Shown: in pieces, positions 8,166 through 16,792 of the stretch
How the letters are laid out: each line of letters begins with the position of its first letter
How positions within the stretch are numbered: position 1 is the stretch's first letter
Assembly: GCF_042686175.1 (NCBI RefSeq)
Contig: NZ_JBHUOR010000044.1
Span: forward strand, 42,824 to 106,823
Source of the DNA: Kurthia populi
Lineage (GTDB): Bacteria; Bacillota; Bacilli; Bacillales_A; Planococcaceae
Length of the DNA stretch: 64,000 nt
Reading direction: 5' to 3'
Position numbers and translations under genes: made by a program
The notes under the pieces: generated by a model
What the model saw: the letters and a program-made list of their open reading frames with translations, nothing else
The model's database searches: none
What the model was told of the DNA's origin: nothing

Positions 8166-8942
8166 AATTAACCCAATTTTTTTCATCGCTTTTGATAAGC
8201 CATCATGGTCGACATGGTCCGTCACAAATGTCGCGGCGCGCTTTGCTTCGTCTACACCGTTGCCCATCGCCACACTAATGCCACGCTCTGAAAAGGCCTC
8301 AAGCATTTCTTTATCATTTAAGCCGTCACCAAAAACGACGACATCTTTTGCTTCAAAATCCGTATGTTTTAAAAACTGCTCAATGCCATACGCCTTTGAA
8401 ACGCCTTTATTAATAACATCTAATGAATATTCGTGCCAGCGGATAAAATGCAGCTCAGGAAACGCCTTACGATAATCTGCTTCAACCGCCGCATCACCGT
8501 AAAGTAAAATTTGATAAATTGGTTTTAGGCTATACGCTTTTGGCGCTACAGTCGGCATCGGATAAAATAATGAGTCCATGCTAACTTGTACTTCATGCGT
8601 ATTAATAGTAGAAGACATTTTTTCGTCGTCTAAAAAGACAAGCGGACTATCTTCTTTATACGCCATGTCCACCATGCGCTCCATCGTTTCAAGCGGCAGT
8701 GGACTTCCTGAAATTAATTTTCCTTTGTATACAACATACTGTCCATTAAAACTCACATACGAATCTACAGCGAGCTCTTTCGCTACTTCTTCTAAAAAGT
8801 AAGGTGAGCGACCCGTTGCAATCGCCACCTCATGACCATTCGCACGTGCTGCATCAATTGCTTCACGCGTTGCTTGTGGTAGCTCCTTGTTTGAATTGTA
8901 TAGTGTTCCGTCGATATCAAAAAATAAAATTTTCTTTTCCAT
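8163..8942 (-). CDS. HAD-superfamily phosphatase, Cof type (YkrA-like)
   Basis: A 259-residue Cof-type (class IIB cap) haloacid dehalogenase phosphatase, cytoplasmic. Motif I is FFDIDGTLY at the N-terminus with the nucleophilic Asp. Motif II is the Thr/Ser of AIATGRSP. The lysine of motif III lies in NKGVSKAYGIE, and motif IV is VVFGDGLNDKEM. Substrates of this group are usually sugar phosphates or nucleotides and cannot be predicted here. Its position beside def and rnjA matches YkrA of B. subtilis. It has its own upstream region and shares a terminator with def. Confidence 0.88.
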   Translation of the reverse strand: MEKKILFFDIDGTLYNSNKELPQATREAIDAARANGHEVAIATGRSPYFLEEVAKELAVDSYVSFNGQYVVYKGKLISGSPLPLETMERMVDMAYKEDSPLVFLDDEKMSSTINTHEVQVSMDSLFYPMPTVAPKAYSLKPIYQILLYGDAAVEADYRKAFPELHFIRWHEYSLDVINKGVSKAYGIEQFLKHTDFEAKDVVVFGDGLNDKEMLEAFSERGISVAMGNGVDEAKRAATFVTDHVDHDGLSKAMKKIGLI

Positions 8943-9014
8943 CTGGCACGCTCCTTCTATGTCGATATGCTCTTTACATCAAAAAAATTTTTCTGTAAAA
9001 TATTTTACTGAATT

Positions 9015-9088
9015 ATTAGCACAAAATGGCTAATAAAATTGAGCAAACGTTTCATGCGCCCTGGCCATTTTTATGGAGGGCTTTTCTT
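9015..9088 (+). other. Hairpins in rpoY upstream region, possible leader terminator
   Basis: Two stem-loops lie between the divergent HAD gene and rpoY. The first is ATTAGC...GCTAAT at 9015-9033. The second is GCCCT-gg-CCAT...ATGG-AGGGC at 9058-9081, followed by CTTTTCTTTATTTT. The second looks like a terminator on the plus strand although no gene ends here, so a short untranslated leader RNA is possible. Confidence 0.35.
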
Positions 9089-9162
9089 TATTTTAAAGGA
9101 CTAACATGATAATATAAAGGAAATGCAATTATTTTGAACGTATTAAAGGAGACAATAACACA

Positions 9163-9375
9163 ATGATTTACAAAGTTTATTACCAAGAAAACAAGCTTGA
9201 GGTACCAGTTCGCGAAAATACTAAAAGCCTATATCTTGAAGCGGTTGACGTGCGTGAAGTACGTGAAAAACTTCAAGATCGTAACTACAACATCGAATTA
9301 ATTCAATTGCTTGAAGGTAACTACCTAGAATATGAACAAGCAAGTGAAAACTACCGTTTGGAGAAATTTGACTAG
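9163..9375 (+). CDS. rpoY: RNA polymerase epsilon subunit
   Basis: A 70-residue acidic protein matching RpoY (YkzG), the small RNA polymerase subunit found in Bacillota. It has the family start MIYKVYYQ and the middle segment EAVDVREVREKLQDRNYNIE. It is immediately followed, with no intervening base, by the rnjA ATG (stop TAG, then ATG). This pairing is strongly conserved in Bacilli and supports the identification. AAAGGAG precedes the ATG. Confidence 0.92.
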   Translation: MIYKVYYQENKLEVPVRENTKSLYLEAVDVREVREKLQDRNYNIELIQLLEGNYLEYEQASENYRLEKFD

Positions 9376-11043
9376 ATGAAATTTGTCAAAAACGACCAAA
9401 CTGCTGTTTTCGCACTCGGCGGACTGGGCGAAATCGGCAAAAATACGTATGCAATTCAATTCCAAGATGAAATTATCTTAATTGATGCAGGAATTAAATT
9501 CCCGGAAGATGATCTTCTAGGAATCGATTATGTAATCCCTGATTACACGTATCTAAAACGCAATGTAGACAAAATCAAAGGTTTATTCGTAACACATGGC
9601 CACGAAGATCACATCGGTGGTATTCCTTATTTATTACGCCAAATTAACATTCCTGTTTATGGTGGTAAATTAGCACTTGGTCTTTTACGTAACAAACTTG
9701 ACGAGCATGGTCTACTACGCACAACAAAATTAATTGAAGTGGCAGAGGAAGATGTGATTAAATTCCGTAAAACATCGGTTAGCTTCTTCCGCACAACGCA
9801 CAGTATTCCAGACGCATTAGGTGTTGTTGTTAAAACACCGCCTGGTAATATTGTGCATACAGGTGACTTCAAGTTTGACTTTACGCCAGTTGGTGAACCT
9901 GCTAACTTAACAAAAATGGCTGAAATCGGGAAAGAAGGCGTTCTTTGCCTACTATCTGATAGTACGAATGCTGAACGTCCTGAATTCACCATGTCTGAAC
10001 GTAAAGTTGGCGAGTCAATTGACGAAATCTTACGTAAAGTAGAAGGTCGTATTATCTTTGCGACATTCGCATCAAATATTCACCGCTTAAAACAAGTAAC
10101 AGATGCTGCTGCAGCTCACGGTCGTAAAGTTGCAGTATTTGGTCGTAGTATGGACAACGCGATTACAATCGGTCGCGAACTTGGCTATATTACAGCACCA
10201 AAAGAAACATTTGTTGATGCGCAAACAATTAACCGTTTGCCAGCGAACGAAGTCATGATTTTATGTACGGGTTCGCAAGGTGAGCCAATGGCAGCACTTT
10301 CTCGTATTGCTAATGGTACGCACCGCCAAATCCAAATCCAACCAGATGATACAGTCGTATTCTCTTCTTCACCAATTCCAGGGAATACAACAAGCGTGAA
10401 CAAAATCATCAACCTGCTATTCCGTGCAGGCGCTGACGTTATTCACGGTGCGATTAATAATATCCACACATCTGGTCACGGCTCTCAACAAGAGCAAAAA
10501 TTAATGCTTCGCCTAATCAAACCTAAATTCTTCATGCCAATCCATGGTGAATACCGCATGCAAAGCATGCACAAACAATTAGGGATTGATTGTGATGTTC
10601 CTGAAGATAATATCTTCGTTATGGAAAACGGTGAAGTATTAGCATTAAGCTCAGACTCTGCACATGTTGCAGGTCGTATTCCATCAGGTGATGTATACAT
10701 CGATGGTAACGGTATCGGTGATATCGGTAACATCGTTTTACGTGACCGTCGCATTCTTTCAGAAGAAGGCTTAGTTATCGTTGTTGTAAGCATCGATATG
10801 GAAACAAAACGCCTTGTGTCTGGTCCTGACATTATTTCACGTGGTTTCGTTTACATGCGTGAATCAGGCTCAATGATTAATGAGGCGCAGCAAATGCTGA
10901 ACCGCAACTTGCAACAATCACTGCAAGATAAATCACCACAATGGTCTGAACTTAAAAACGAAATTACGGATATCTTAACACCGTACTTATTCGAAAAAAC
11001 AAAACGTCGTCCAATGGTCTTACCGATCATCATGGAAGTCTGA
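9376..11043 (+). CDS. rnjA: Ribonuclease J1
   Basis: A 555-residue metallo-beta-lactamase/beta-CASP ribonuclease with 5'-to-3' exonuclease and endonuclease activity; it is a main RNA decay and maturation enzyme in Bacillota. The zinc motif HGHEDHIGG starts at 74. The beta-CASP region spans about 210-350, and the C-terminal DRRILSEEGLV region is the dimer/C-terminal domain. Length matches the family. It is translationally coupled to rpoY, with the ribosome site GGAG lying inside the rpoY end. A perfect hairpin terminator follows. Confidence 0.97.
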   Translation: MKFVKNDQTAVFALGGLGEIGKNTYAIQFQDEIILIDAGIKFPEDDLLGIDYVIPDYTYLKRNVDKIKGLFVTHGHEDHIGGIPYLLRQINIPVYGGKLALGLLRNKLDEHGLLRTTKLIEVAEEDVIKFRKTSVSFFRTTHSIPDALGVVVKTPPGNIVHTGDFKFDFTPVGEPANLTKMAEIGKEGVLCLLSDSTNAERPEFTMSERKVGESIDEILRKVEGRIIFATFASNIHRLKQVTDAAAAHGRKVAVFGRSMDNAITIGRELGYITAPKETFVDAQTINRLPANEVMILCTGSQGEPMAALSRIANGTHRQIQIQPDDTVVFSSSPIPGNTTSVNKIINLLFRAGADVIHGAINNIHTSGHGSQQEQKLMLRLIKPKFFMPIHGEYRMQSMHKQLGIDCDVPEDNIFVMENGEVLALSSDSAHVAGRIPSGDVYIDGNGIGDIGNIVLRDRRILSEEGLVIVVVSIDMETKRLVSGPDIISRGFVYMRESGSMINEAQQMLNRNLQQSLQDKSPQWSELKNEITDILTPYLFEKTKRRPMVLPIIMEV

Positions 11044-11048
11044 TTATA

Positions 11049-11086
11049 ATAAAAAGGCTTGGAATATATATTCCAAGCCTTTTTTG
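11049..11086 (+). terminator. Terminator of rpoY-rnjA
   Basis: A long perfect palindrome (AAGGCTTGGAATA / TATTCCAAGCCTT) is followed by a T run directly after rnjA. Confidence 0.92.
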
Positions 11087-11172
11087 TTGCGAAAAAAACT
11101 TTATAATTATTCCTTATTTTGCAAAATATATAGTCACAGATGTTTAGGTCAGTTCTTTTTTTCAGCTTCTTT

Positions 11173-11715
11173 TTACACGCGCGTGGCAATTTGTACATGC
11201 TGTGCAATATAAGTAGCCTGATGTGCGATACGTTCACGTGCCGCTGCATCCACCTCGTAATGACCATCCGCTAGCTTTGTCACTTGCTTGTCTACTACAA
11301 AGACGGTATGCGCAATATGTGTTGCACCAAGCACTGTCACAACGGGCTTCAGTGCATAATCAATCGCTAGTAAATGCCCAATAGAGCCGCCAATCGCAAT
11401 CGGCCACACTAGCTTTCCTTCTAAGCCCTTTTGCGGAATCAAATCCAGGAAGGTTTTTAAAATTCCCGTGTACGCTGCCTTATAAATCGGCGTTAAAATG
11501 ACGACAATATCTGCCGCTTCGACCTTTGCAGTCGCCGTCTTAATCGCCTCACTACCAAAATTCGCCAAAATTAAATCCTCTGCCGGTAGCTGATGGACAT
11601 ATAAGATTTCTGTGTCAATGCCATGTGCCTGCAAAGCCTGTTCCGCCTGCTGCTGCACCCCGGTTAACCGTGAATAAACTGTATTGCTGCCATTAATTAA
11701 AATTGCTTTTGTCAT
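11173..11715 (-). CDS. ssuE: NADPH-dependent FMN reductase (SsuE-like)
   Basis: A 180-residue flavodoxin-fold reductase that supplies reduced FMN to the monooxygenase encoded directly upstream. The start resembles the family phosphate-binding region (ILINGSNTVYSRL), and the TPIYKAAYTGILKTFLDLIP segment is diagnostic of the SsuE/MsuE group. It begins 11 bases after the monooxygenase and is the last gene of the operon. No clear terminator follows; the end may be Rho-dependent or may read into the region antisense to rnjA. Confidence 0.9.
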   Translation of the reverse strand: MTKAILINGSNTVYSRLTGVQQQAEQALQAHGIDTEILYVHQLPAEDLILANFGSEAIKTATAKVEAADIVVILTPIYKAAYTGILKTFLDLIPQKGLEGKLVWPIAIGGSIGHLLAIDYALKPVVTVLGATHIAHTVFVVDKQVTKLADGHYEVDAAARERIAHQATYIAQHVQIATRV

Positions 11716-11726
11716 GTATAGCCCTC

Positions 11727-13067
11727 CTATTGTGTAACTGCACCTAAAACATCAGCTGCAGTGGGTGTTTTCAAGCCTAAGTTTCCACGTAATGTTGTGC
11801 TCTCATACTCTGTACGGAATAGTCCGCGGCGCTGTAATTCTGGAATAACAAGGTCAATAATATCGGTAAAACCTTCTGGGAAATGAGGTGGCATAATATT
11901 AAAGCCATCCGCAGCGCCATTTACAAACCATTCCTCTAGCTGATCGACAATTTGCGTTGGCGTTCCGACAATTTCTCGGTGTCCACGAGCACCAGCTACG
12001 CGCTCATATACCTCACGAATCGTCACAAGATTTTCTCGAACTGCTAAATCTCGAATGACATGATAGCGCGTCCGTGGATTAGATGGGTCCGCATTCGGTG
12101 CATCAAGTGGAAAAGCATCATCAATGTCATACTGTGAAAAATCAGAATCAGTCACACCAGACAAATACTTTAAGCCGACCTCTGGCAAAATATACGAGCT
12201 GAGCTGCTGTTGCTTAGCCCGCGCCTCTTCTTCCGTTTTCGCTACTGTAATAAACACACCCGGCATCACTTTTAAATCATCCGCATGACGACCATATTTT
12301 GCGAGGCGTCCTTTCACATCTGCATAAAATTGCTGCCCCGCTTCAAGTGTTTGCCAAGCTGTAAAGATGACTTCTGCGGTTTTTGCTGCAAACTCTTTTC
12401 CTGCTTCTGATGAACCCGCCTGCACAAGCACTGGATGCCCTTGCGGTGTTTCCGTCTGATCCAAATAGCCCTCCACATCAAACCATTCGCCATGATGCTC
12501 GACGCGATGCGTTTTTGCTTTATTTAAAAATTGGCCACTTTCTTTATCTAAAATGAGCGCTTCTTTTTCAACAGAATGCCAAAGCTTTTTGGTCACTTCT
12601 ACAAACTCTTCTGCACGTTCATAGCGACGCGCATGTTCTAAATGATGGTCTTTACCAAATAAGGAAGCTTCTTTGCCATTCGATGATGTGACGATATTCC
12701 ATGCGGCGCGACCACCCGATAAGTGATCAATGGAGCCAAATTTGCGCGCAAGATGGAAGGGCTCATTATAAGTTGTCGTTGCCGTTGAGACGAAGCCAAT
12801 ATTTTTTGTCACAGCTTGCAGCGCTGAAATTAATACAATCGGATCAAACTTCAAGCCCGAGCGGTCATTTTCAACAATTTCTTCACCAAAAACATCGGCG
12901 AAAAACACCATATCAAATTTCGCCTTTTCGGCTAATTGCGCCTGCTCTTTAATAAAATCAAACGTAAACGCTTCGTTTGTTTTAGCTGATGGATAGCGCC
13001 ATGACGCCAAATGATGTCCTGGTAAAAAAAAGAATGCCCCTAGCTTCATTTGTTTGGTATTCCCCAT
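11727..13067 (-). CDS. LLM-class flavin-dependent monooxygenase, NtaA/SnaA/DszA type
   Basis: A 446-residue TIM-barrel monooxygenase using reduced FMN and oxygen. The N-terminus (LGAFFFLPGHHLASWRYP) and the segments GSIDHLSGGRAAWNIVTSS and HPVLVQAGSSEAGKEFAA are typical of the nitrilotriacetate/dibenzothiophene-sulfone monooxygenase branch, longer than SsuD (about 380). It replaces SsuD in an otherwise ssu-like operon, so the substrate is probably an organosulfur compound taken up by the linked importer; the exact compound is unknown. The ATG at 13067 lies 8 bases from AGGAG; an ATG at 13076 abuts the site. Confidence 0.88.
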   Translation of the reverse strand: MGNTKQMKLGAFFFLPGHHLASWRYPSAKTNEAFTFDFIKEQAQLAEKAKFDMVFFADVFGEEIVENDRSGLKFDPIVLISALQAVTKNIGFVSTATTTYNEPFHLARKFGSIDHLSGGRAAWNIVTSSNGKEASLFGKDHHLEHARRYERAEEFVEVTKKLWHSVEKEALILDKESGQFLNKAKTHRVEHHGEWFDVEGYLDQTETPQGHPVLVQAGSSEAGKEFAAKTAEVIFTAWQTLEAGQQFYADVKGRLAKYGRHADDLKVMPGVFITVAKTEEEARAKQQQLSSYILPEVGLKYLSGVTDSDFSQYDIDDAFPLDAPNADPSNPRTRYHVIRDLAVRENLVTIREVYERVAGARGHREIVGTPTQIVDQLEEWFVNGAADGFNIMPPHFPEGFTDIIDLVIPELQRRGLFRTEYESTTLRGNLGLKTPTAADVLGAVTQ

Positions 13068-13108
13068 ATTCAACATCTCCTATTTATTTACTTGGTATTA
13101 AAACATAC

Positions 13109-14116
13109 TTAATACGGATTAAATTCATTCGTATACATCGATTTCGTATCAATATTCCCTGCTGGTAAATCATCCACACGCTGTAATGGCTCAATCCAGC
13201 GACTGAAGTCCTCATCCGTAAATGTACCACCCTTTGTCGCAATACCTGTGCCACTCCAATATTGTAAATTTTCAATTGGCTCATCACGATCACGTTTTTC
13301 CATAATCGATTCTAAGCGCTCGACCACTTTATCGCGCTCAGTCGTATTCATCCATTCGATGGCCTTCGCCACACCTTGTGTAAAATCTTTTACCTCATCT
13401 GGATTCTCTTTAATAAACTCGGTCGTAAAGAAGTAGCTACCGGCATTATAAGCCTTTGAAAAAGCATCCATATCACGGAAAATGAGTTGCGTTTTTTTAC
13501 GTTCTACAGCCTTATCACGAAATACACCATTCAGTGCGGCGACATCGACCTGCCCGTTAATAACGGCCTGCTCCGCATTCACTTGTGGCATCGTCACGAA
13601 CTCAATTTTTTCAATATCCGCATCACTAACGCCCGATGTATGTAAGTATTCTCGAATGGCCATCTCATAATGCGCTCCCCGAATATTAACGGCCACTTTT
13701 TTACCAATCAAATCTTCGGGCTCTTTAATCGTTGTGCCCTTTTTGCCGAAGAAGCCAAGAAAGACTTTTTCATTACTACCATACGATGTCACGACCGATT
13801 TCACTTTGACACCCTTGGCGATGGATTTTAAAATCGCGCCATTAAAGGACATCCCGTAATCTAACTGCTTCGTCGCCACAAATTGAATGCTTTCCGGTCC
13901 ACCCGTATAAGCTCCCTGATAATCGAGCGACACTTTTTTAAAGTAGCCTAAATCCTGCGCCACCTCTGCTGGGTTTACAATCCCCGTCTCTCCTTGATAA
14001 CGCAGTGGATACTTACCATCCGCCGCCTTTGATGTAGCGTCCTCTGTCTTGTCACCACAAGCGCTAAGTGACACCGCCACTACTGCTGCGCTCAGCAATG
14101 CTGCAAATTTTTTCAT
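13109..14116 (-). CDS. ssuA: Sulfonate-type ABC transporter substrate-binding lipoprotein (SsuA-like)
   Basis: A 335-residue extracellular binding protein. A signal peptide of about 19 residues ends in the lipobox LSAC, so the mature protein is tethered to the membrane by its Cys. The rest is a two-lobed NMT1/SsuA-type binding protein (PAEVAQDLGYFKK, GGPESIQFVATKQLDYG). Partners are the permease and ATPase encoded upstream. The ligand is inferred to be an alkyl or aryl sulfonate, or a related sulfur compound, from the neighbouring FMN reductase and monooxygenase. Confidence 0.88.
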   Translation of the reverse strand: MKKFAALLSAAVVAVSLSACGDKTEDATSKAADGKYPLRYQGETGIVNPAEVAQDLGYFKKVSLDYQGAYTGGPESIQFVATKQLDYGMSFNGAILKSIAKGVKVKSVVTSYGSNEKVFLGFFGKKGTTIKEPEDLIGKKVAVNIRGAHYEMAIREYLHTSGVSDADIEKIEFVTMPQVNAEQAVINGQVDVAALNGVFRDKAVERKKTQLIFRDMDAFSKAYNAGSYFFTTEFIKENPDEVKDFTQGVAKAIEWMNTTERDKVVERLESIMEKRDRDEPIENLQYWSGTGIATKGGTFTDEDFSRWIEPLQRVDDLPAGNIDTKSMYTNEFNPY

Positions 14117-14128
14117 TATTGATTCCCC

Positions 14129-14941
14129 CTATTTCACTGGTTGTTTCCATTTTGAAAAATGCTTTTCGATTGCAAGTAATGTTTGGTTAATGACAATTCC
14201 TAAAAGTGAGATTGTTAAAATTCCCGCATACATCTCAGGAATTTGGAAATTGTATTGTGTGAAGGTGATATAATAGCCAAGCCCCGCCTTTGCGCCAATC
14301 ATCTCTGCGGCGATTAGTACGAGGATGGCCCCTGTCCCTGCCATGCGAATGCCCGTAAAAATCGTTGGCACAGAGGCTGGTAAAATGACTTTTTTAAATA
14401 ACTGAAAATCCGATAAATTCATCGATTTTGCAGATTTAATATACAGCGGGTCGACATCACGTACCGCCGCAATCGTATTTAATAAAATCGGCCAAATACA
14501 TGCGAAAATAATAATGCCCACTTTTGATACTTCACCGATGCCAAGTAATAAAATAAAGACCGGTAATAGCGCAAGTGCTGCCGTATTACGGAAAAGCTCA
14601 AGCACTGGATTAAAGAGTTCACGTGCTAGTGGATACCAACCAATGAGTAGTCCAAGTGGTACCGCAACTGCAATTGCTATAAAGAAGCCAAGTGCTGAGC
14701 GCACAATACTCGCGCTAAAATGCTTCCATAATTCGCCGCTGACAAGCAACTGCCACCACGTTTTTGCGATTTCAGAAAATGGCGGGAAAAACACGCGGTC
14801 CACTAAACCAATACGCGGTGCAATCTCCCATAAAGCAAGTAGTACAACTAATACAATGGATTGCTTAAATAGCTTTGTGCCTATCGTAAATCCGCTCGTT
14901 TCCTGCGCTGGTTTTGCGATAGCTTTTTTAATCGTAACCAT
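14129..14941 (-). CDS. ssuC: Sulfonate-type ABC transporter permease (SsuC-like)
   Basis: A 270-residue membrane permease of the BPD_transp_1 family with about six transmembrane helices. The EAA loop contacting the ATPase is visible as LFKKVILPASVPTIFTGIRMA. The N-terminal 25 residues are cytoplasmic and polar. It lies between the ATPase and the binding-protein genes with gaps of about 12 bases, so translation is probably coupled. Confidence 0.9.
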   Translation of the reverse strand: MVTIKKAIAKPAQETSGFTIGTKLFKQSIVLVVLLALWEIAPRIGLVDRVFFPPFSEIAKTWWQLLVSGELWKHFSASIVRSALGFFIAIAVAVPLGLLIGWYPLARELFNPVLELFRNTAALALLPVFILLLGIGEVSKVGIIIFACIWPILLNTIAAVRDVDPLYIKSAKSMNLSDFQLFKKVILPASVPTIFTGIRMAGTGAILVLIAAEMIGAKAGLGYYITFTQYNFQIPEMYAGILTISLLGIVINQTLLAIEKHFSKWKQPVK

Positions 14942-14953
14942 CCAATTCCTCCT

Positions 14954-15742
14954 TTAAATATAAGCCCCCTGGTATTCCTTCTCATGCAGCTCACTCCATA
15001 CCTGATGACGAATGCTTGAAAATTCACTGCTTGAACGAAAATCAGCATCTTGTAGTCGGTGCTTCGTATCATTATCGATTATCGTTTTGACCTTTCCTGG
15101 ATTCGCTGACAGCACCGCAATACGCTGACCTAAATACACTGCCTCATCAATGCCATGTGTAATAAAGACAATCGTTTTTCCAGTCTTTTGCCAAATACGC
15201 ACAAGCTCCTCCTGTAGATTTTCACGCGTTTGTGCATCAAGTGCCGCAAACGGTTCATCCATTAATAGCACCTCCGGATCATAGGCGAGGCTTCTCGCAA
15301 TCGCGACGCGCTGCTTCATACCTCCTGATAATTCATTTGGATAATGATCATAAAATTGCTGAAGACCGACTAAATCCATATAATATTTTGCCTGCTGTAG
15401 CCGTTCTTTTTTCGAAATGCCCTTCGCCTCTAAGCCAAACGCCACATTTTGTAGTGCCGTACGCCAAGGATACAAAGCATATTGCTGAAAAACGATAGCA
15501 CGATCTAAACCCGGTCCTGTAATTTCCTGCTCGTTAATTAAAATGCGTCCTTTCGTTGGCTTCGTTAAACCACCTAGCATATCTAACAATGTCGACTTCC
15601 CACAACCCGAAGGCCCTACTACTGTTAAAAATTCACCTTCGCGAACTTTTAAATTTACATCTGACACTGCTGTGAATGGTGGTTTGCCGTTTCGTGCTGG
15701 AAATGTTTTTTCGACAAACTCAAACGAGATTTTATTTTTCAT
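14954..15742 (-). CDS. ssuB: Sulfonate-type ABC transporter ATP-binding protein (SsuB-like)
   Basis: A 262-residue nucleotide-binding subunit. Walker A is GPSGCGKST (43-51), the signature is LSGGMKQRVAIARSL, and Walker B is VLLMDEPFAALD, followed by the H-loop in FITHGIDEA. The class (nitrate/sulfonate/taurine) follows from the whole pattern and the neighbours. It is the first gene of the operon. The ATG at 15742 lies 8 bases from AAGGAAGG; the ATG at 15748 is too close. About 50 bases upstream is a terminator-like hairpin, and further up is an inverted-repeat operator region. Confidence 0.93.
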   Translation of the reverse strand: MKNKISFEFVEKTFPARNGKPPFTAVSDVNLKVREGEFLTVVGPSGCGKSTLLDMLGGLTKPTKGRILINEQEITGPGLDRAIVFQQYALYPWRTALQNVAFGLEAKGISKKERLQQAKYYMDLVGLQQFYDHYPNELSGGMKQRVAIARSLAYDPEVLLMDEPFAALDAQTRENLQEELVRIWQKTGKTIVFITHGIDEAVYLGQRIAVLSANPGKVKTIIDNDTKHRLQDADFRSSSEFSSIRHQVWSELHEKEYQGAYI

Positions 15743-15792
15743 CGACATCGCCTTCCTTATAATTCTTAGTGGTTTAATAGGTATTGAGGTGT

Positions 15793-15842
15793 AAAAAAAG
15801 GCTTCCGTGCCCGAAGAAATTATTCTTCCGGTACGAAAGCCT
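15793..15842 (-). terminator. Terminator-like hairpin in ssu operon leader
   Basis: On the minus strand AGGCTTTCGTACCGGAAGAA pairs with TTCTTCGGGCACGGAAGCCT, with a few mismatches, and is followed by seven T. It sits between the likely promoter and ssuB, so it may attenuate the operon or end a short leader RNA. Confidence 0.65.
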
Positions 15843-15877
15843 CTGGTTGTCCAGTGAGCATTTTTTAAACGCTAAAG

Positions 15878-15915
15878 CCTATTAACTTGATAGGAATACT
15901 TTAACAGCTATTCCT
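15878..15915. promoter_or_regulatory. Overlapping inverted repeats upstream of ssu operon
   Basis: CCTAT-N7-ATAGG (15878-15894) overlaps AGGAATA-N10-TATTCCT (15892-15915), both with perfect arms. The position fits a sulfur-responsive repressor or activator site; CymR is a candidate by analogy with B. subtilis but cannot be verified here. The rest of the 15749-16095 gap is the leader hairpin and repeat copy 1. Confidence 0.5.
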
Positions 15916-15956
15916 TTTTTGCGCAAGTAGTTTTCTGAATATTTTAAATTCGTATT

Positions 15957-16095
15957 AAAAAAGTGACTGGGCCAGAATACGTTATTTTCCTTTTTTAGCG
16001 TTCGCAACGAAAAACCGGAACCGCACCACAGCGCGATTCCGGTTTTTCTTATGCTCATATGGGAGGTTGTTTTTATACATATGTCCCAGCCTCTT
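15957..16095. repeat. Interspersed two-stem repeat, copy 1
   Basis: The outer arms (GACTGGG / CCCAGCCTCTTTT) enclose an inner hairpin built on AAAAACCGGAA / TTCCGGTTTTT and the conserved TTAGCGTTCGCAACG. It lies directly after the ktrA stop codon and also faces the ssu promoter region. Confidence 0.9.
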
Positions 16096-16755
16096 TTAAT
16101 GCATCATTTTTTTCTCAAAACGATTAATATCTGCATCTGCACCAATAACGATTAAAATATCACCTTCATGAATTTCCTCTTCCGCCTGTGGTGACACGAT
16201 AACATCATTACCTCGCTTGATGGCCATAATGTTAATACCATAGCGTGCGCGGATATCCATACCAATAATTGTATGACCCTCTAAATGATGGGTCGCCTGA
16301 ATTTCGACGATTGAGTGCTCATCCGATACTTCTAAATAATCTAATACATTATTTGATAGCATATTATTTGCGACACGAATCCCCATATCACGCTCTGGGT
16401 GGACAACATGGTCAGCACCAATTTTACGTAGCACTTTTTCGTGATAATCATTTTGTGCCTTCACCGTAATTTTTGGTACACCGATTTCTTTTAAAATAAT
16501 CGTCGTTAAAATACTCGCCTGAATATCATCACCAATCGCGACAATCACATGCTCAAAATTACGAATACCTAATTGTTTTAGTACCGTTTCATCCGTTGTA
16601 TCCGCTGTTACGGCTTCGGTTGCAATTTGCGCAAATTCATTGACGCGCTCCGATGACTTATCAATCGCCATCACATCGGCTCCTTGACTAACAAGCTCAT
16701 TTACAATACTTCCGCCAAAGCGGCCTAGGCCAATGACAACAAATTCCTTTTCCAT
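16096..16755 (-). CDS. ktrA: Potassium uptake regulatory subunit KtrA (RCK protein)
   Basis: A 219-residue cytoplasmic gating ring subunit. RCK_N (about 4-120) has the dinucleotide motif GLGRFGGSIVNEL and an acidic strand end in VMAIDKSSERV. RCK_C (about 135-218) ends with EEEIHEGDILIVIGAD. In the family, RCK_N binds ATP/ADP and RCK_C can bind c-di-AMP. No membrane partner is adjacent; a TrkH/KtrB-type subunit is encoded about 32 kb away at 48641 and is the obvious candidate. The stop codon abuts repeat copy 1. Confidence 0.93.
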   Translation of the reverse strand: MEKEFVVIGLGRFGGSIVNELVSQGADVMAIDKSSERVNEFAQIATEAVTADTTDETVLKQLGIRNFEHVIVAIGDDIQASILTTIILKEIGVPKITVKAQNDYHEKVLRKIGADHVVHPERDMGIRVANNMLSNNVLDYLEVSDEHSIVEIQATHHLEGHTIIGMDIRARYGINIMAIKRGNDVIVSPQAEEEIHEGDILIVIGADADINRFEKKMMH

Positions 16756-16792
16756 GAAAATACCTCGATTCTATTTTTTCACTGTCGACACG

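Noticed and set aside
15749..15930. SAM riboswitch or T-box before the sulfur operon
   Set aside because: The conserved S-box core and the T-box sequence are absent; only a hairpin with a T run and dyads are visible.
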